In this document: positions 1-6,309 of the stretch, in pieces | How positions within the stretch are numbered: the first letter of the stretch is position 1 | How the letters are laid out: every line of letters begins with the position of its first letter | DNA from: Candidatus Bathyarchaeota archaeon | GTDB taxonomy: Archaea; Thermoproteota; Bathyarchaeia; TCS64; B23 | Length of the DNA stretch: 9,880 nucleotides | Assembly: GCA_029259285.1 (NCBI GenBank) | Contig: JAPDJB010000132.1 | Coordinates: forward strand, 1-9,880 | Direction: 5' to 3' | The notes under the pieces: model-generated | The model's database searches: none | What the model was told of the DNA's origin: nothing | Seen by the model: only the letters and a program-made list of their open reading frames with translations | Program-made: the position numbers and the translations under genes

Positions 1-33
1 GATGAGGCCGACTCTAAAGGTGTCGACGCTCAT
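1..33 (-). CDS. Possible N-terminal fragment of a gene running off the left edge (Gfo/Idh-like start?)
   Basis: On the minus strand an ATG at 33-31 opens a frame reading MSVDTFRVGLI up to the window edge. The string FRVGLI resembles the first beta strand of a Rossmann fold, as at the start of Gfo/Idh/MocA oxidoreductases, where a GxGxxG loop normally follows; that loop would lie outside the window. The gene would follow the peptidase gene on the same strand with a 14-base gap. No clear Shine-Dalgarno sequence precedes it. Eleven residues are too few to be sure, and both plus-strand frames here are also open, so this is a tentative call. Confidence 0.3.
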   Translation of the reverse strand, partial: MSVDTFRVGLI

Positions 34-47
34 TTTGAAAAAGATGT

Positions 48-1853
48 TTAGGGGAGGCCGAGCTGTTTAAGGGTCTCCCTTATCAGCATGTTGGCCTGGT
101 AGAAGCCGTCCTCGACGTAGTTTCTCTGCCTCAACAGCTTCGTCCTCAATAGATGGAACTCATGTGAATAGGGCAGCGTCATCTCCGCCAGCTTTACAAC
201 ATCATAAATCCTCTGGAAGGGAACCCTGCCGAAGTATTCCATCGACATCTGCTCAGTCTTCTCCGTGTTTGAATGCGCCACGGGGTTGATGTGCCTTGAG
301 ACCCACATGAGGCAGTGGTTGAGGAGTTCCATCTCCTTTTCGGGGAGTCCTCTCTCCTCCAGCTTCTTGGCCGCCTCCTCCAGCTTCACTGCAAGCTCCC
401 TGAACTCCTCAGCCCGCCTTATGACTGGTTCGATGTCGAAGTAGGGTCTCACCTTCTCAGCCTTCTGCTGCATATCCCTCAGGATTTTGACCATCTCCTC
501 GGCGTAGGGGACGAAGTTCAAAGGCAGTATCGGGCAGTTCGTCATCCTCCAGATGAAGTTGAGGTTCACCTTGACATCCATCGCTAGGATGTTGACGTCG
601 CCATGCTCCATCGTCGCATAGGGTGTGTGCCACCACCATCCCCCGCCGGAGTAGTTTACGAAGGGGTCGTAGAGGTCTTTCGGCCTGGCGGAGACGACGA
701 TGGTCTGAGGCAGACCTGTCCCCCAGAAGCTGCTGTCTCCCGCCCTCGTCGGCCATCGACGCTCCTCGACCTCTACTCCCCTCACCGCCTTGATGCTCTC
801 CCTCGACAACTCTTCCAGCTCTCCTATGCCAACGGCCCTATAGGTTGTGGCGCCCTCAGCCCCAGGGGAGTCGACGTTCAAACATCCTATACATCGGTAT
901 CGGAGGTCGAACCAGAAGTTGTCGTTATACCACGTCGATCCGGCGTAGCGGCCGATTTCATGGCCCGTCCAGAAGGCGAAGCGGACGCTTCGTCGTAGAT
1001 GCCCCCTATACTTGTTGATGATCCTCGCCAGCTCCAGCATCGCTGTGACTCCAGAGGCGTTGTCCGTCACCCCAGGGGAGAAGGGGGGCGTATCGACATG
1101 GCCGTGAACCAATAGGAAGCGTTCAGGGTCTTTGACGCCCCTGATCTCAGCCGTTAGGATCGGCAGCTTCCTCCATCCGGTCTCAACGATGGAGACTATG
1201 TGAACCCTCATCCCGCCGTCCTTGGCCAGGGTCTTCAGGAGTTCTCCATCCCTGTTTGAGACGTGGACTATCGCCGGTATGCTCTGAATCCTGTCGATGT
1301 TGTCCGGCGTCGGATTTCCGGAGACGGAGAAGTCAGCTCTCTGATGGCAGACCGTAGGCATATAGCTGTCCTGCTCTATGACTATTAGTCCCTTAACCCC
1401 CATACGCTGAAGCCTCAACAATAGGCCGTCTCTCAGCCCCATCCACTCGCCGGCCACACGCTGCTCCGCCAGGACGATCTTATCTCGACAGTCAACCCTC
1501 CCAATCTCCTCCGGAGAGATGTAGATGACATCGCCCTCTATACCCTCAGGGCCTGTGGAGCCAACCTGACGATAGGGGGTGCATTGAACCTCCACCTCCA
1601 GGGGGCTGAGAACCCGTAGCCTGGCATACTTCGGCTCGCTGACATAGCCATAAAACCAGTATAGCTGGGGTTCAAGGCCGTAATCCTCCAACCGCTCCTT
1701 GATGAAGCCTATAGCCTCCCTCTCTTGGGGGCTTCCCGAGGGTATCGGCGTAAACTCCATAAACCGCCTCCAATTTCGTAGCATCTCCTCCTTAGATACC
1801 TCCCCAAGCATCTCATCGAGAATCCGCTTATCCTCCTCGCTAAGCCAGATCAT
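48..1853 (-). CDS. M28-family metallopeptidase (aminopeptidase-like) with PA-like insertion and C-terminal helical domain
   Basis: This is a 601-residue zinc peptidase of the M28 family, which in general removes N-terminal residues using two zinc ions. Probable metal ligands are visible in order: H252 (HGHVD), D264 (TDNASG), E299 (GHEIGRYAGS), D328 (NVDSPG) and H409 (WWHTPY). Residues of about 100-240 look like a PA-type insertion before the catalytic core. Residues of about 450-600 are mostly helical, with a charged, coiled-coil-like run near 475-505, recalling the dimerisation domain of larger M28 proteins. There is no signal peptide or membrane segment, so it is probably cytoplasmic. Family members usually carry a Glu-Glu pair in which the first Glu is the general base; here that position is H298, so activity is uncertain. 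The start MIWLSEED lies about 35 bases below a TATA-like box on the minus strand. Family call is firm; substrate unknown. Confidence 0.85.
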   Translation of the reverse strand: MIWLSEEDKRILDEMLGEVSKEEMLRNWRRFMEFTPIPSGSPQEREAIGFIKERLEDYGLEPQLYWFYGYVSEPKYARLRVLSPLEVEVQCTPYRQVGSTGPEGIEGDVIYISPEEIGRVDCRDKIVLAEQRVAGEWMGLRDGLLLRLQRMGVKGLIVIEQDSYMPTVCHQRADFSVSGNPTPDNIDRIQSIPAIVHVSNRDGELLKTLAKDGGMRVHIVSIVETGWRKLPILTAEIRGVKDPERFLLVHGHVDTPPFSPGVTDNASGVTAMLELARIINKYRGHLRRSVRFAFWTGHEIGRYAGSTWYNDNFWFDLRYRCIGCLNVDSPGAEGATTYRAVGIGELEELSRESIKAVRGVEVEERRWPTRAGDSSFWGTGLPQTIVVSARPKDLYDPFVNYSGGGWWWHTPYATMEHGDVNILAMDVKVNLNFIWRMTNCPILPLNFVPYAEEMVKILRDMQQKAEKVRPYFDIEPVIRRAEEFRELAVKLEEAAKKLEERGLPEKEMELLNHCLMWVSRHINPVAHSNTEKTEQMSMEYFGRVPFQRIYDVVKLAEMTLPYSHEFHLLRTKLLRQRNYVEDGFYQANMLIRETLKQLGLP

Positions 1854-1884
1854 CTCGGATCAAAGGCGAGAAGGGTTCCAAGCC

Positions 1885-1892
1885 CTATAATG
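1885..1892 (-). promoter_or_regulatory. Putative TATA box for the M28 peptidase gene
   Basis: The minus strand reads CATTATAG here, about 35 bases upstream of the peptidase ATG at 1853. In archaea transcription starts about 25 bases below the TATA centre, so the leader would be about 10 bases, which fits the lack of a convincing Shine-Dalgarno sequence. Inferred from spacing and composition only. Confidence 0.4.
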
Positions 1893-1932
1893 TTATCCCT
1901 CGTTAGCGCCACCATTAACATCCTGAAAAATT

Positions 1933-1949
1933 TTATAACTTCGTTATAA
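1933..1949. promoter_or_regulatory. Perfect 7-bp inverted repeat in divergent spacer (candidate operator)
   Basis: TTATAAC-TTC-GTTATAA is a perfect palindrome with a 3-base centre. It lies in the AT-rich 298-base spacer (1854-2151) between the leftward peptidase gene and the rightward ChrB-domain gene. Symmetric AT-rich sites of this size are typical for dimeric winged-helix repressors. It sits about 80 bases from the peptidase start and 200 from the chromate gene, so which promoter it serves is unclear. A chance match is possible in such AT-rich DNA. Apart from a weak TATA-like box and one tiny reading frame (2017-2103), I see nothing else in this spacer. Confidence 0.4.
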
Positions 1950-2151
1950 TAACCTCCCGAAAATTATTTTTAGATTAACCTTACATGAAATATTCGATGA
2001 AAAACAGCATGTGAAGATGAGAGATATTGGAAAATTGCGCTGGGTCTCCCTCCTCTTTGGGTGTTATTGGGCTGTTATGGTATCTAATAGGGAATCCTCC
2101 TGATGCCAAGGGTTTATGAGGATTGGAGCCTCATGATGTGTGGTGGCCATT

Positions 2152-2694
2152 ATGAGGTGGGTTACGAGGGAGCATGTCCATGTAGATCGAGTTGCCTGCC
2201 CCTGGCTGATCAGCAAGTTCATCGATAAGGATGCCGAGTTCATCTTCGTCCCCTGGCCTGGGCCTCTGCCGACGCCTGATATGGGTATACCCTTCGACTT
2301 CCCAGGGGCCGACTTCGATCTGGGACATAAGGATAACAAGTGTACCTTCGAGGTGATCATCGAGAAGTATGGCGTCGACGATCCCTGGGTTAAGGAGATG
2401 GCGAAGATCATCCACGCAGCCGATGTGGCCGCAGACATCGATAAGGTTCCGGAGGCCAGGGGTCTAGAGGCCATAGCCGCTGGCGCGATGTATCTCGTCG
2501 AGGATGACTATGAGGCCTTGGAGAAGGGATTCTTCATCTACGACGCCCTCTACATCTATGTTCAGTTGAGGAAGATTCAGGAGGGGTATGCCGAGGAATT
2601 GGCGAAGATGGATAGACGTCAGCGCTTCGAGTTCATAAAGTCGAAGATCAAGCTGCCGCCCCCAGCCGTGGTGCGGAGGCCGAAGAAGGAGTAG
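2152..2694 (+). CDS. ChrB C-terminal-domain protein (chromate resistance family)
   Basis: This 180-residue protein matches the ChrB C-terminal domain (Chrome_Resist family). The signature is near the N-terminus: a WVTR start, then VDRVACPWLISKFID, then a VPWPG...PFDFPGADFDLGHK stretch and CTFEVIIEKYG. In proteobacteria the domain forms the C-terminal half of ChrB, which senses chromate and regulates the chromate transporter ChrA. Here it stands alone, without the N-terminal half and with no chrA in the window, so a chromate role is inferred only from family. It has no signal peptide or membrane segment. An upstream GTG at 2140 is in frame, but the ATG at 2152 begins exactly at the conserved MRWVTR and has GGTGG at 2141-2145, so I prefer it. 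A T-run follows the stop. Confidence 0.8.
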   Translation: MRWVTREHVHVDRVACPWLISKFIDKDAEFIFVPWPGPLPTPDMGIPFDFPGADFDLGHKDNKCTFEVIIEKYGVDDPWVKEMAKIIHAADVAADIDKVPEARGLEAIAAGAMYLVEDDYEALEKGFFIYDALYIYVQLRKIQEGYAEELAKMDRRQRFEFIKSKIKLPPPAVVRRPKKE

Positions 2695-2701
2695 CCACCC
2701 C

Positions 2702-2710
2702 TTTTTAATT
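2702..2710 (+). terminator. Oligo-T terminator after the ChrB-domain gene
   Basis: A TTTTTAATT tract begins 8 bases after the TAG of the chromate-family gene, in the 36-base gap to the convergent V4R-like gene. Archaeal transcription often ends at such U-rich runs without a hairpin. No comparable T-run is seen on the opposite strand. Confidence 0.4.
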
Positions 2711-2730
2711 CGATCCCGCCGTGGATGAGG

Positions 2731-3153
2731 TTAGATTAGGCGTATGAGGGTTTCAGCTCCATCGTCTTTAAGTCTCGTCTCCAGCTTCGTCCTCCTCCCC
2801 GTCTTCATCTCTAAAACCGCCGCCGTGATGACTCCCCATGGGCATGTCGCCTCCCCCATCCTCATCAGTATTGGATGGCCGACATCGGCGAATCGGCATC
2901 CCTCCACCCTCAGCAGAATCTGCTTCTCGTCGCCATCGTAGGAGAATCTCTCGGCGCTCCCCTCCTCGTTGAAGACTTCGAGGAGCCTTCTAAGAGTCTC
3001 ATCGACGTCTCCATCGGCGAAGAGGTCTATGCCCATCTCCCCATAGATGAAGGCGAGGCTCCTGACGAACTCCTCCCTCGCCCTCCTAAACCCATAACCC
3101 ATCAGGGCTGCGTGGATCGAGAGGGATAGCAATCCACCCATCGTCCTATCCAT
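2731..3153 (-). CDS. Small V4R-like (hydrocarbon-binding-type) protein, function unknown
   Basis: This 140-residue soluble protein has a C-terminal half that resembles the V4R fold, a domain that binds small hydrophobic ligands. It shows an LLRVEGCRFAD strand with C86, then a CPWGVITAAVLEMKTGRR segment with C104, then ETRLKDDG...LIRLI. The classic V4R ending (C-x-x-x-GD-x-x-C) is not conserved, so the assignment is tentative. The N-terminal 45 residues are helical. Start choice is uncertain. The frame stays open upstream through the tRNA gene, so openness is no guide; ATG at 3210 is possible. I chose ATG 3153 because GGTG lies just upstream, a TATA-like CTTAATAG lies about 27 bases away, and codons between 3210 and 3153 look unlike the rest. 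It may be cotranscribed with tRNA-Ser. Confidence 0.6.
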   Translation of the reverse strand: MDRTMGGLLSLSIHAALMGYGFRRAREEFVRSLAFIYGEMGIDLFADGDVDETLRRLLEVFNEEGSAERFSYDGDEKQILLRVEGCRFADVGHPILMRMGEATCPWGVITAAVLEMKTGRRTKLETRLKDDGAETLIRLI

Positions 3154-3221
3154 ACCACACCGAAGCCCTTCGGCCCCTATTAAGAAGATTATGAATGCCA
3201 CATCCATCATCGGCGTTGGGA

Positions 3222-3308
3222 TGGCGCCGCGGAGGGGATTCGAACCCCTGAGGCCCCGTGGGCCACGGGTTTTCGAGACCCGCCCAATAACCACTCTGGC
3301 ACCGCGGC
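3222..3308 (-). tRNA. tRNA-Ser (anticodon CGA), CCA encoded
   Basis: The minus strand folds as a complete class II tRNA. The 7-bp acceptor stem is GCCGCGG/CCGCGGC, with a 3-bp D stem (CCA/TGG). The anticodon stem CGGGT/ACCCG encloses the loop CTCGAAA, giving anticodon CGA, which reads serine codon UCG. The long variable arm pairs GGCCC with GGGCC. The T arm is AGGGG-TTCGAAT-CCCCT. Discriminator G73 is typical of archaeal serine tRNA and is followed by an encoded CCA at 3224-3222. There is no intron. A TATA-like box lies 26-33 bases upstream of the 5' end. Confidence 0.95.
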
Positions 3309-3333
3309 CCCTTCTTTTGAGGGTTTCGCCCTC

Positions 3334-3341
3334 GTATTTAG
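3334..3341 (-). promoter_or_regulatory. Putative TATA box for tRNA-Ser, overlapping the HD gene stop codon
   Basis: The minus strand reads CTAAATAC, ending 26 bases before the first base of the tRNA, the normal archaeal distance to a transcription start at or just before the mature 5' end. The same bases include the TAA stop (3340-3338) of the upstream HD-domain gene. Confidence 0.5.
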
Positions 3342-4024
3342 GTTTCCTTCAGCCTCCTCACCCCCTCCCACCCCTCCCTGGCTTTGGCCATTATGATCTC
3401 TAGGGCCTCCTGGGATGAGTTCATCCTGATCTCCCGTCCCGTAGCCGCCTTGACGAGGTATTCTGCTGCTCTCAGTATTCGTTTACTCATCTCGGAGTCC
3501 GCTAGGTCTGCTATGTAGACGAGGAGGGCTTCGAGTGTTTTCGGCTCTATGGGGCCTCTGTCGCCGTGGTGGGCCGCTATGATGTGGAGGAGTTCTAGGG
3601 GTAGCCCCCGTCTATAGGCCTCAGCGGCGAGGAGGGTTAGATGGTCTAGGCGTTCCCCTATCGGCGCGGATAGGTATCCCCCCTCGGGTTTCGGTGTATA
3701 GACGTATCGCTTCATCACGTCGTGGAGCAGCGCCCCTGCGAGGGCGAGGTCTCGATTCACCTCTCCACCGTAGAGTTCCTCTATGAGGTCGCAGAGGGTG
3801 AGGGTCAGCCTCGCCACGGCGACGGTATGCTGCAGTAGGCCTCCAGGATAGGCGTGGTGAACCCTCGCCCCAGCTGGGGCCTCCTCCAGTGGTAGAGGCT
3901 CCCCCTCCAGGGTGATCTCGGTTTTGAGTAGGAGCTCCTCAACCAGTTTTCTCAGCTCCCCATCCTCTATGAGTCTTAGGAGCCTCTTCAGCTCGGCCTT
4001 CAACCTCTGGGTGTTGAGGCTCAT
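3338..4024 (-). CDS. HD-domain metal-dependent phosphohydrolase (COG3481-like)
   Basis: This is a 228-residue soluble HD-superfamily protein. Metal-binding HD residues are visible: H66 in GGLLQHTVAVARL, the defining pair H101-D102 in AGALLHDVMK, H128 in ERLDHLTLL, H152/H153 in IIAAHHGD and D173 in VYIADLADSEMS. The HHAYPGGLLQHT opening resembles the HD domain of YhaM-type 3'-5' exoribonucleases, but the nucleic-acid-binding OB domain of YhaM is absent; an N-terminal helical region (1-45) stands in its place. The substrate may be a nucleotide or a phosphodiester and is not known. The start is supported by GGGTGA directly upstream and a TATA-like box about 30 bases away. It is divergent from the MFS gene. 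Confidence 0.82.
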   Translation of the reverse strand: MSLNTQRLKAELKRLLRLIEDGELRKLVEELLLKTEITLEGEPLPLEEAPAGARVHHAYPGGLLQHTVAVARLTLTLCDLIEELYGGEVNRDLALAGALLHDVMKRYVYTPKPEGGYLSAPIGERLDHLTLLAAEAYRRGLPLELLHIIAAHHGDRGPIEPKTLEALLVYIADLADSEMSKRILRAAEYLVKAATGREIRMNSSQEALEIIMAKAREGWEGVRRLKET

Positions 4025-4025
4025 T

Positions 4026-4031
4026 TCACCC
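4026..4031 (-). promoter_or_regulatory. Shine-Dalgarno sequence of the HD-domain gene
   Basis: The minus strand reads GGGTGA one base before ATG at 4024, complementary to the 16S rRNA tail. It supports this start, although the spacing is short. Confidence 0.45.
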
Positions 4032-4049
4032 TTAATGGCTCCATTTCCC

Positions 4050-4057
4050 CTATATCT
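4050..4057 (-). promoter_or_regulatory. Putative TATA box for the HD-domain gene
   Basis: The minus strand reads AGATATAG, centred about 30 bases from the ATG at 4024, implying a leader of only a few bases. In this 84-base divergent spacer, an ATTTTATT stretch at 4093-4100 could serve the opposite strand. Confidence 0.35.
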
Positions 4058-4061
4058 CTTC

Positions 4062-4083
4062 CCGATGTCGACGTTGCCATCGG
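4062..4083. promoter_or_regulatory. Inverted repeat in the HD/MFS divergent spacer
   Basis: CCGATG at 4062-4067 and CATCGG at 4078-4083 form a perfect 6-bp repeat with a 10-base spacer. A second overlapping pair, CGACG (4069-4073) and CGTCG (4084-4088), is also present. The site lies between the two presumed TATA boxes and could bind one regulator acting on both genes. Short GC-rich repeats arise easily by chance. Confidence 0.25.
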
Positions 4084-4108
4084 CGTCGGTGGATTTTATT
4101 CCGGCGTT

Positions 4109-5332
4109 ATGGAGAAGGTTTATCCCCTCCTCATCGGAGGATTCTATGTCTTGGCTGGGGGTTGGGGTCTCAGGGTTTATGTCGCCGCCTCCTCGGTGAT
4201 GCTCCTCGTCCTCTCCTGGTCTATCGTCGCCCCGATATTCCCGCTTTATGTCCGCTCCCTTGGGGCCTCAACCCTCTTCCTCGGCCTCCTCATGGCTCTC
4301 AGCAGCCTGGTGAGCCTCATCCTCCGGATTCCCCTCTCAGCCCTCAGCGATAGGGTTGGCCGCGTCCCTATGCTTCTAATAGGCCTCCTGATCGCCTCCT
4401 CATCGTCTATATTCTACGCCTATGCCTCAAGCTTCCTCCAGCTCCTCCCCATCATAGTCTATCAGAGCATCCCCTTCGCCTACTTCAACCCCGTCGCGGC
4501 CTCCCTAGTCTCGGATATGGCGCCGATGGAGAGGCGTGGAGATGTGATGGGGCGCTACCTAACCTCCCCCTCCCTAGGATTGGTTCTGGGGCCTATGCTC
4601 TGCAGCCTCCTCGTCGACCGCCTCGGCTATAGAGGCCTCTTCCTCTCCTCAGCCCTCTTCCCCCTTATTGGTCTGATACTCCTGCTGCTAGTTCCCCCAC
4701 GGGTTTCCCAGGGTGGGGTGGAGAGGCCTGGGGTTGGGGCGTCGCTGAGGGAGGTGGCGATGGATAGGGATATCCTCATCCTCTCCTACTGTCGAGCCTC
4801 CTTCTCAACGTCGCACTCCATCTTCGCAGCCCTCTTCCCCCTCTACGCCGTTGAATCCCTCGGTCTGAAGCCCTCACAGGTGGCGGCCCTCTTCACCCTG
4901 AGAGGCGTCACCAACGTCCTCGTAAGGCCCCCAGCTGGGAGGATCTCAGACAGCCTAGGCCGTAGACCTCCCCTCGTCGCCGCCTATGGGGTTATCGCCG
5001 CCTCATATCTCCTCATAGCGCGGGTAGGGGTCATCCCCATCATAGCCTTAAGCCTCCTACTCTACGGTTTCGCCTGGGGGATGAGAGCCGTCTCCGAGTG
5101 GGCCTATATAGCCGACGTCGCCAGGCCGGAGGTGAGAACCATAGCATTCTCCTATCTCTCAACCGTCTTCGGCCTCGGCTCAACGCTTGGAGGAGTCCTA
5201 GCCGGAGCATTGTCGACGGTGATCCCCTATGGAGACATATTCCTCCTCTCAGCCCTCCTAAATATGCCGCCTATACCCCTCATCTTCAAGATGAGGGCCT
5301 CACCGAGCCGCCTCCATCAATCTGGAGAGTAG
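4109..5332 (+). CDS. Major facilitator superfamily (MFS) transporter
   Basis: This 407-residue membrane protein has about 12 predicted membrane segments in two halves and moves an unknown small solute, most likely by proton-coupled exchange as in MFS drug or sugar efflux families. The MFS motif A is seen after segment 2 as LSALSDRVGRVPM (D81, R82, G84, R85), and a related DSLGRRPP motif starts the second half. A YFNPVAASLVSDMAP stretch near segment 4-5 is also MFS-like. The start is uncertain: ATG 4109 lacks a good ribosome site, whereas GGAGG at 4136-4140 sits 10 bases before an in-frame TTG at 4151, which would shorten the protein by 14 residues. The last 33 bases overlap the convergent DUF1893 gene. 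Confidence 0.85.
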   Translation: MEKVYPLLIGGFYVLAGGWGLRVYVAASSVMLLVLSWSIVAPIFPLYVRSLGASTLFLGLLMALSSLVSLILRIPLSALSDRVGRVPMLLIGLLIASSSSIFYAYASSFLQLLPIIVYQSIPFAYFNPVAASLVSDMAPMERRGDVMGRYLTSPSLGLVLGPMLCSLLVDRLGYRGLFLSSALFPLIGLILLLLVPPRVSQGGVERPGVGASLREVAMDRDILILSYCRASFSTSHSIFAALFPLYAVESLGLKPSQVAALFTLRGVTNVLVRPPAGRISDSLGRRPPLVAAYGVIAASYLLIARVGVIPIIALSLLLYGFAWGMRAVSEWAYIADVARPEVRTIAFSYLSTVFGLGSTLGGVLAGALSTVIPYGDIFLLSALLNMPPIPLIFKMRASPSRLHQSGE

Positions 5333-5758
5333 CCCCTTAATCCTCCTATAGGCCTCCTCAGGATCCTCGACGCCCTCGACACTTCTCTCGAAGGGGCAGA
5401 CTCCCCCCTGTCTCCCACTGATGTAGCTCGTCTCGACGAGGAAGGAGTAGGGGATGCCAGATCGATTTAGAATTCTCTCAGCGCCCCAGCTCATAACGAC
5501 GGCGTGAACCTCCGAGGCCTTCACGTAGACCGCTATGAGGGCCGCCGCCCTCCCCACGATCTTATCCACAATTATACATCCCTCAAGACTGTCGCGGCCC
5601 ACCGTCTCGACGGCGTCGATGAGGGGTCTGATCCCCCTCTCCACGCTGCTATAGAGGACTCGCCGCCCTCCCCGATCATATATTAGGAGGCTTAAACTCC
5701 TCCTCTTCAGCTCTCTGAGGTAGCGGCTCAATCCACCTCTAATAGGCGGCCAACTCAT
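5300..5758 (-). CDS. DUF1893 family protein (cytidine-deaminase-like fold)
   Basis: This 152-residue soluble protein matches DUF1893. Family landmarks are present: SLSLLIYDRGGRRVLYSS (residues 21-38), RGIRPLID (41-48), the core VDKIVGRAAALI (64-75), a second conserved block at GIPYSFLVETSYISGRQ (101-117), and the ending GGVCPFERSVEGVEDPEEAY (118-137). Members adopt a cytidine-deaminase-like fold, but no reaction is established to my knowledge. The ATG overlaps the TGA of the upstream membrane-protein gene as ATGA, so the two are translationally coupled and probably share a job. The 3' end overlaps the convergent MFS gene by 33 bases. Confidence 0.85.
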   Translation of the reverse strand: MSWPPIRGGLSRYLRELKRRSLSLLIYDRGGRRVLYSSVERGIRPLIDAVETVGRDSLEGCIIVDKIVGRAAALIAVYVKASEVHAVVMSWGAERILNRSGIPYSFLVETSYISGRQGGVCPFERSVEGVEDPEEAYRRIKGLLSRLMEAAR

Positions 5759-6294
5759 TTAGGGGTGACTCCCCTCGCCTCAGCTCCAGCGACTATGGTT
5801 GCGCCCAGCAACCCCCCGATCACGCCGCCGGCGGCGTGTAGTAGGGCGAAGAAGAGGACTCCGCCATATCGCTTGGAGAGGAAGATGGGGTTCATGAATA
5901 GCGACCCTATGATGAGGCCTGCGATGAAGGTGGAGATAATGGAGGCGGCGACGAGCAGCGCCGAACCCAGGCCTCTACGGCTTAGATTGTCGTAGCCGGC
6001 GATGTAGGTTGCTACGTCGAAGACGACGCTGGCCGCTGTGAAGCCTAGGAAGTGGAGGGCGCCTGGCCTCAGGATGAAGTTGAGGAGGGTTGCGACCAAC
6101 CCCATCAACGTGGCGGCTCCTAATCGCCTAGTCCACCAGACTGTGAGGATCAGCAGCGATGAGGCGAGCATGTCGCAGAGTATTGGGAGATGAGTCAGCC
6201 TCCAGAAGATGGGGGCCACCATCCAATTCAGGACTCCCCAGAGAGCCGCGAAGAGGGCGATGGCGGATATCTCCCTACTACCTAGATATGGCAT
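5755..6294 (-). CDS. ECF transporter S-component-like integral membrane protein
   Basis: This 179-residue protein has six probable membrane segments (about residues 9-30, 36-54, 58-76, 80-100, 110-134 and 144-170) and no other domain. Its size and six-helix plan fit the substrate-binding S components of energy-coupling-factor vitamin transporters, as does the small-residue-rich first helix with AALWGVLNW. A conserved-looking loop, LNFILRPGALHFLGF (71-85), may line the ligand site. No EcfA or EcfT gene lies in the window, so it would need a shared energising module or works differently. The ligand is unknown. It heads a two-gene unit with the DUF1893 gene. GGGGT lies 5 bases before the ATG, and a TATA box plus an operator-like repeat lie upstream. 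The family call is from overall architecture and is moderate. Confidence 0.6.
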   Translation of the reverse strand: MPYLGSREISAIALFAALWGVLNWMVAPIFWRLTHLPILCDMLASSLLILTVWWTRRLGAATLMGLVATLLNFILRPGALHFLGFTAASVVFDVATYIAGYDNLSRRGLGSALLVAASIISTFIAGLIIGSLFMNPIFLSKRYGGVLFFALLHAAGGVIGGLLGATIVAGAEARGVTPK

Positions 6295-6309
6295 GGCAGA
6301 CCCCTGGAT

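Noticed and set aside
603..998. 131-residue open frame opposite the M28 peptidase
   Set aside because: It lies wholly inside the well-supported peptidase gene on the other strand, is rich in Pro and Arg, and has no domain or ribosome site.
2017..2103. 28-residue reading frame with a short hydrophobic stretch in the AT-rich spacer
   Set aside because: No convincing ribosome site or promoter, and frames this short are common by chance; kept only as a remote possibility.
2064..2474. Open frames (136 and 94 residues) opposite the ChrB-domain gene
   Set aside because: Both mirror the conserved ChrB-domain coding sequence and have no family resemblance of their own.
3154..3294. Extension of the V4R-like frame upstream through the tRNA gene
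   Set aside because: The open frame passes through tRNA-Ser, which cannot be coding; the true start must be at or below 3210.
3222..3308. tRNA gene as an attachment site for an integrated element
   Set aside because: No integrase gene, no direct repeat of the tRNA end and no change in gene character on either side within the window.
3319..3333. GAGGG-TTTCG-CCCTC hairpin between the HD gene and tRNA-Ser
   Set aside because: Only 5 bp, not followed by a T-run in the direction of the HD gene, so not a convincing terminator; its location fits spacer sequence by chance.
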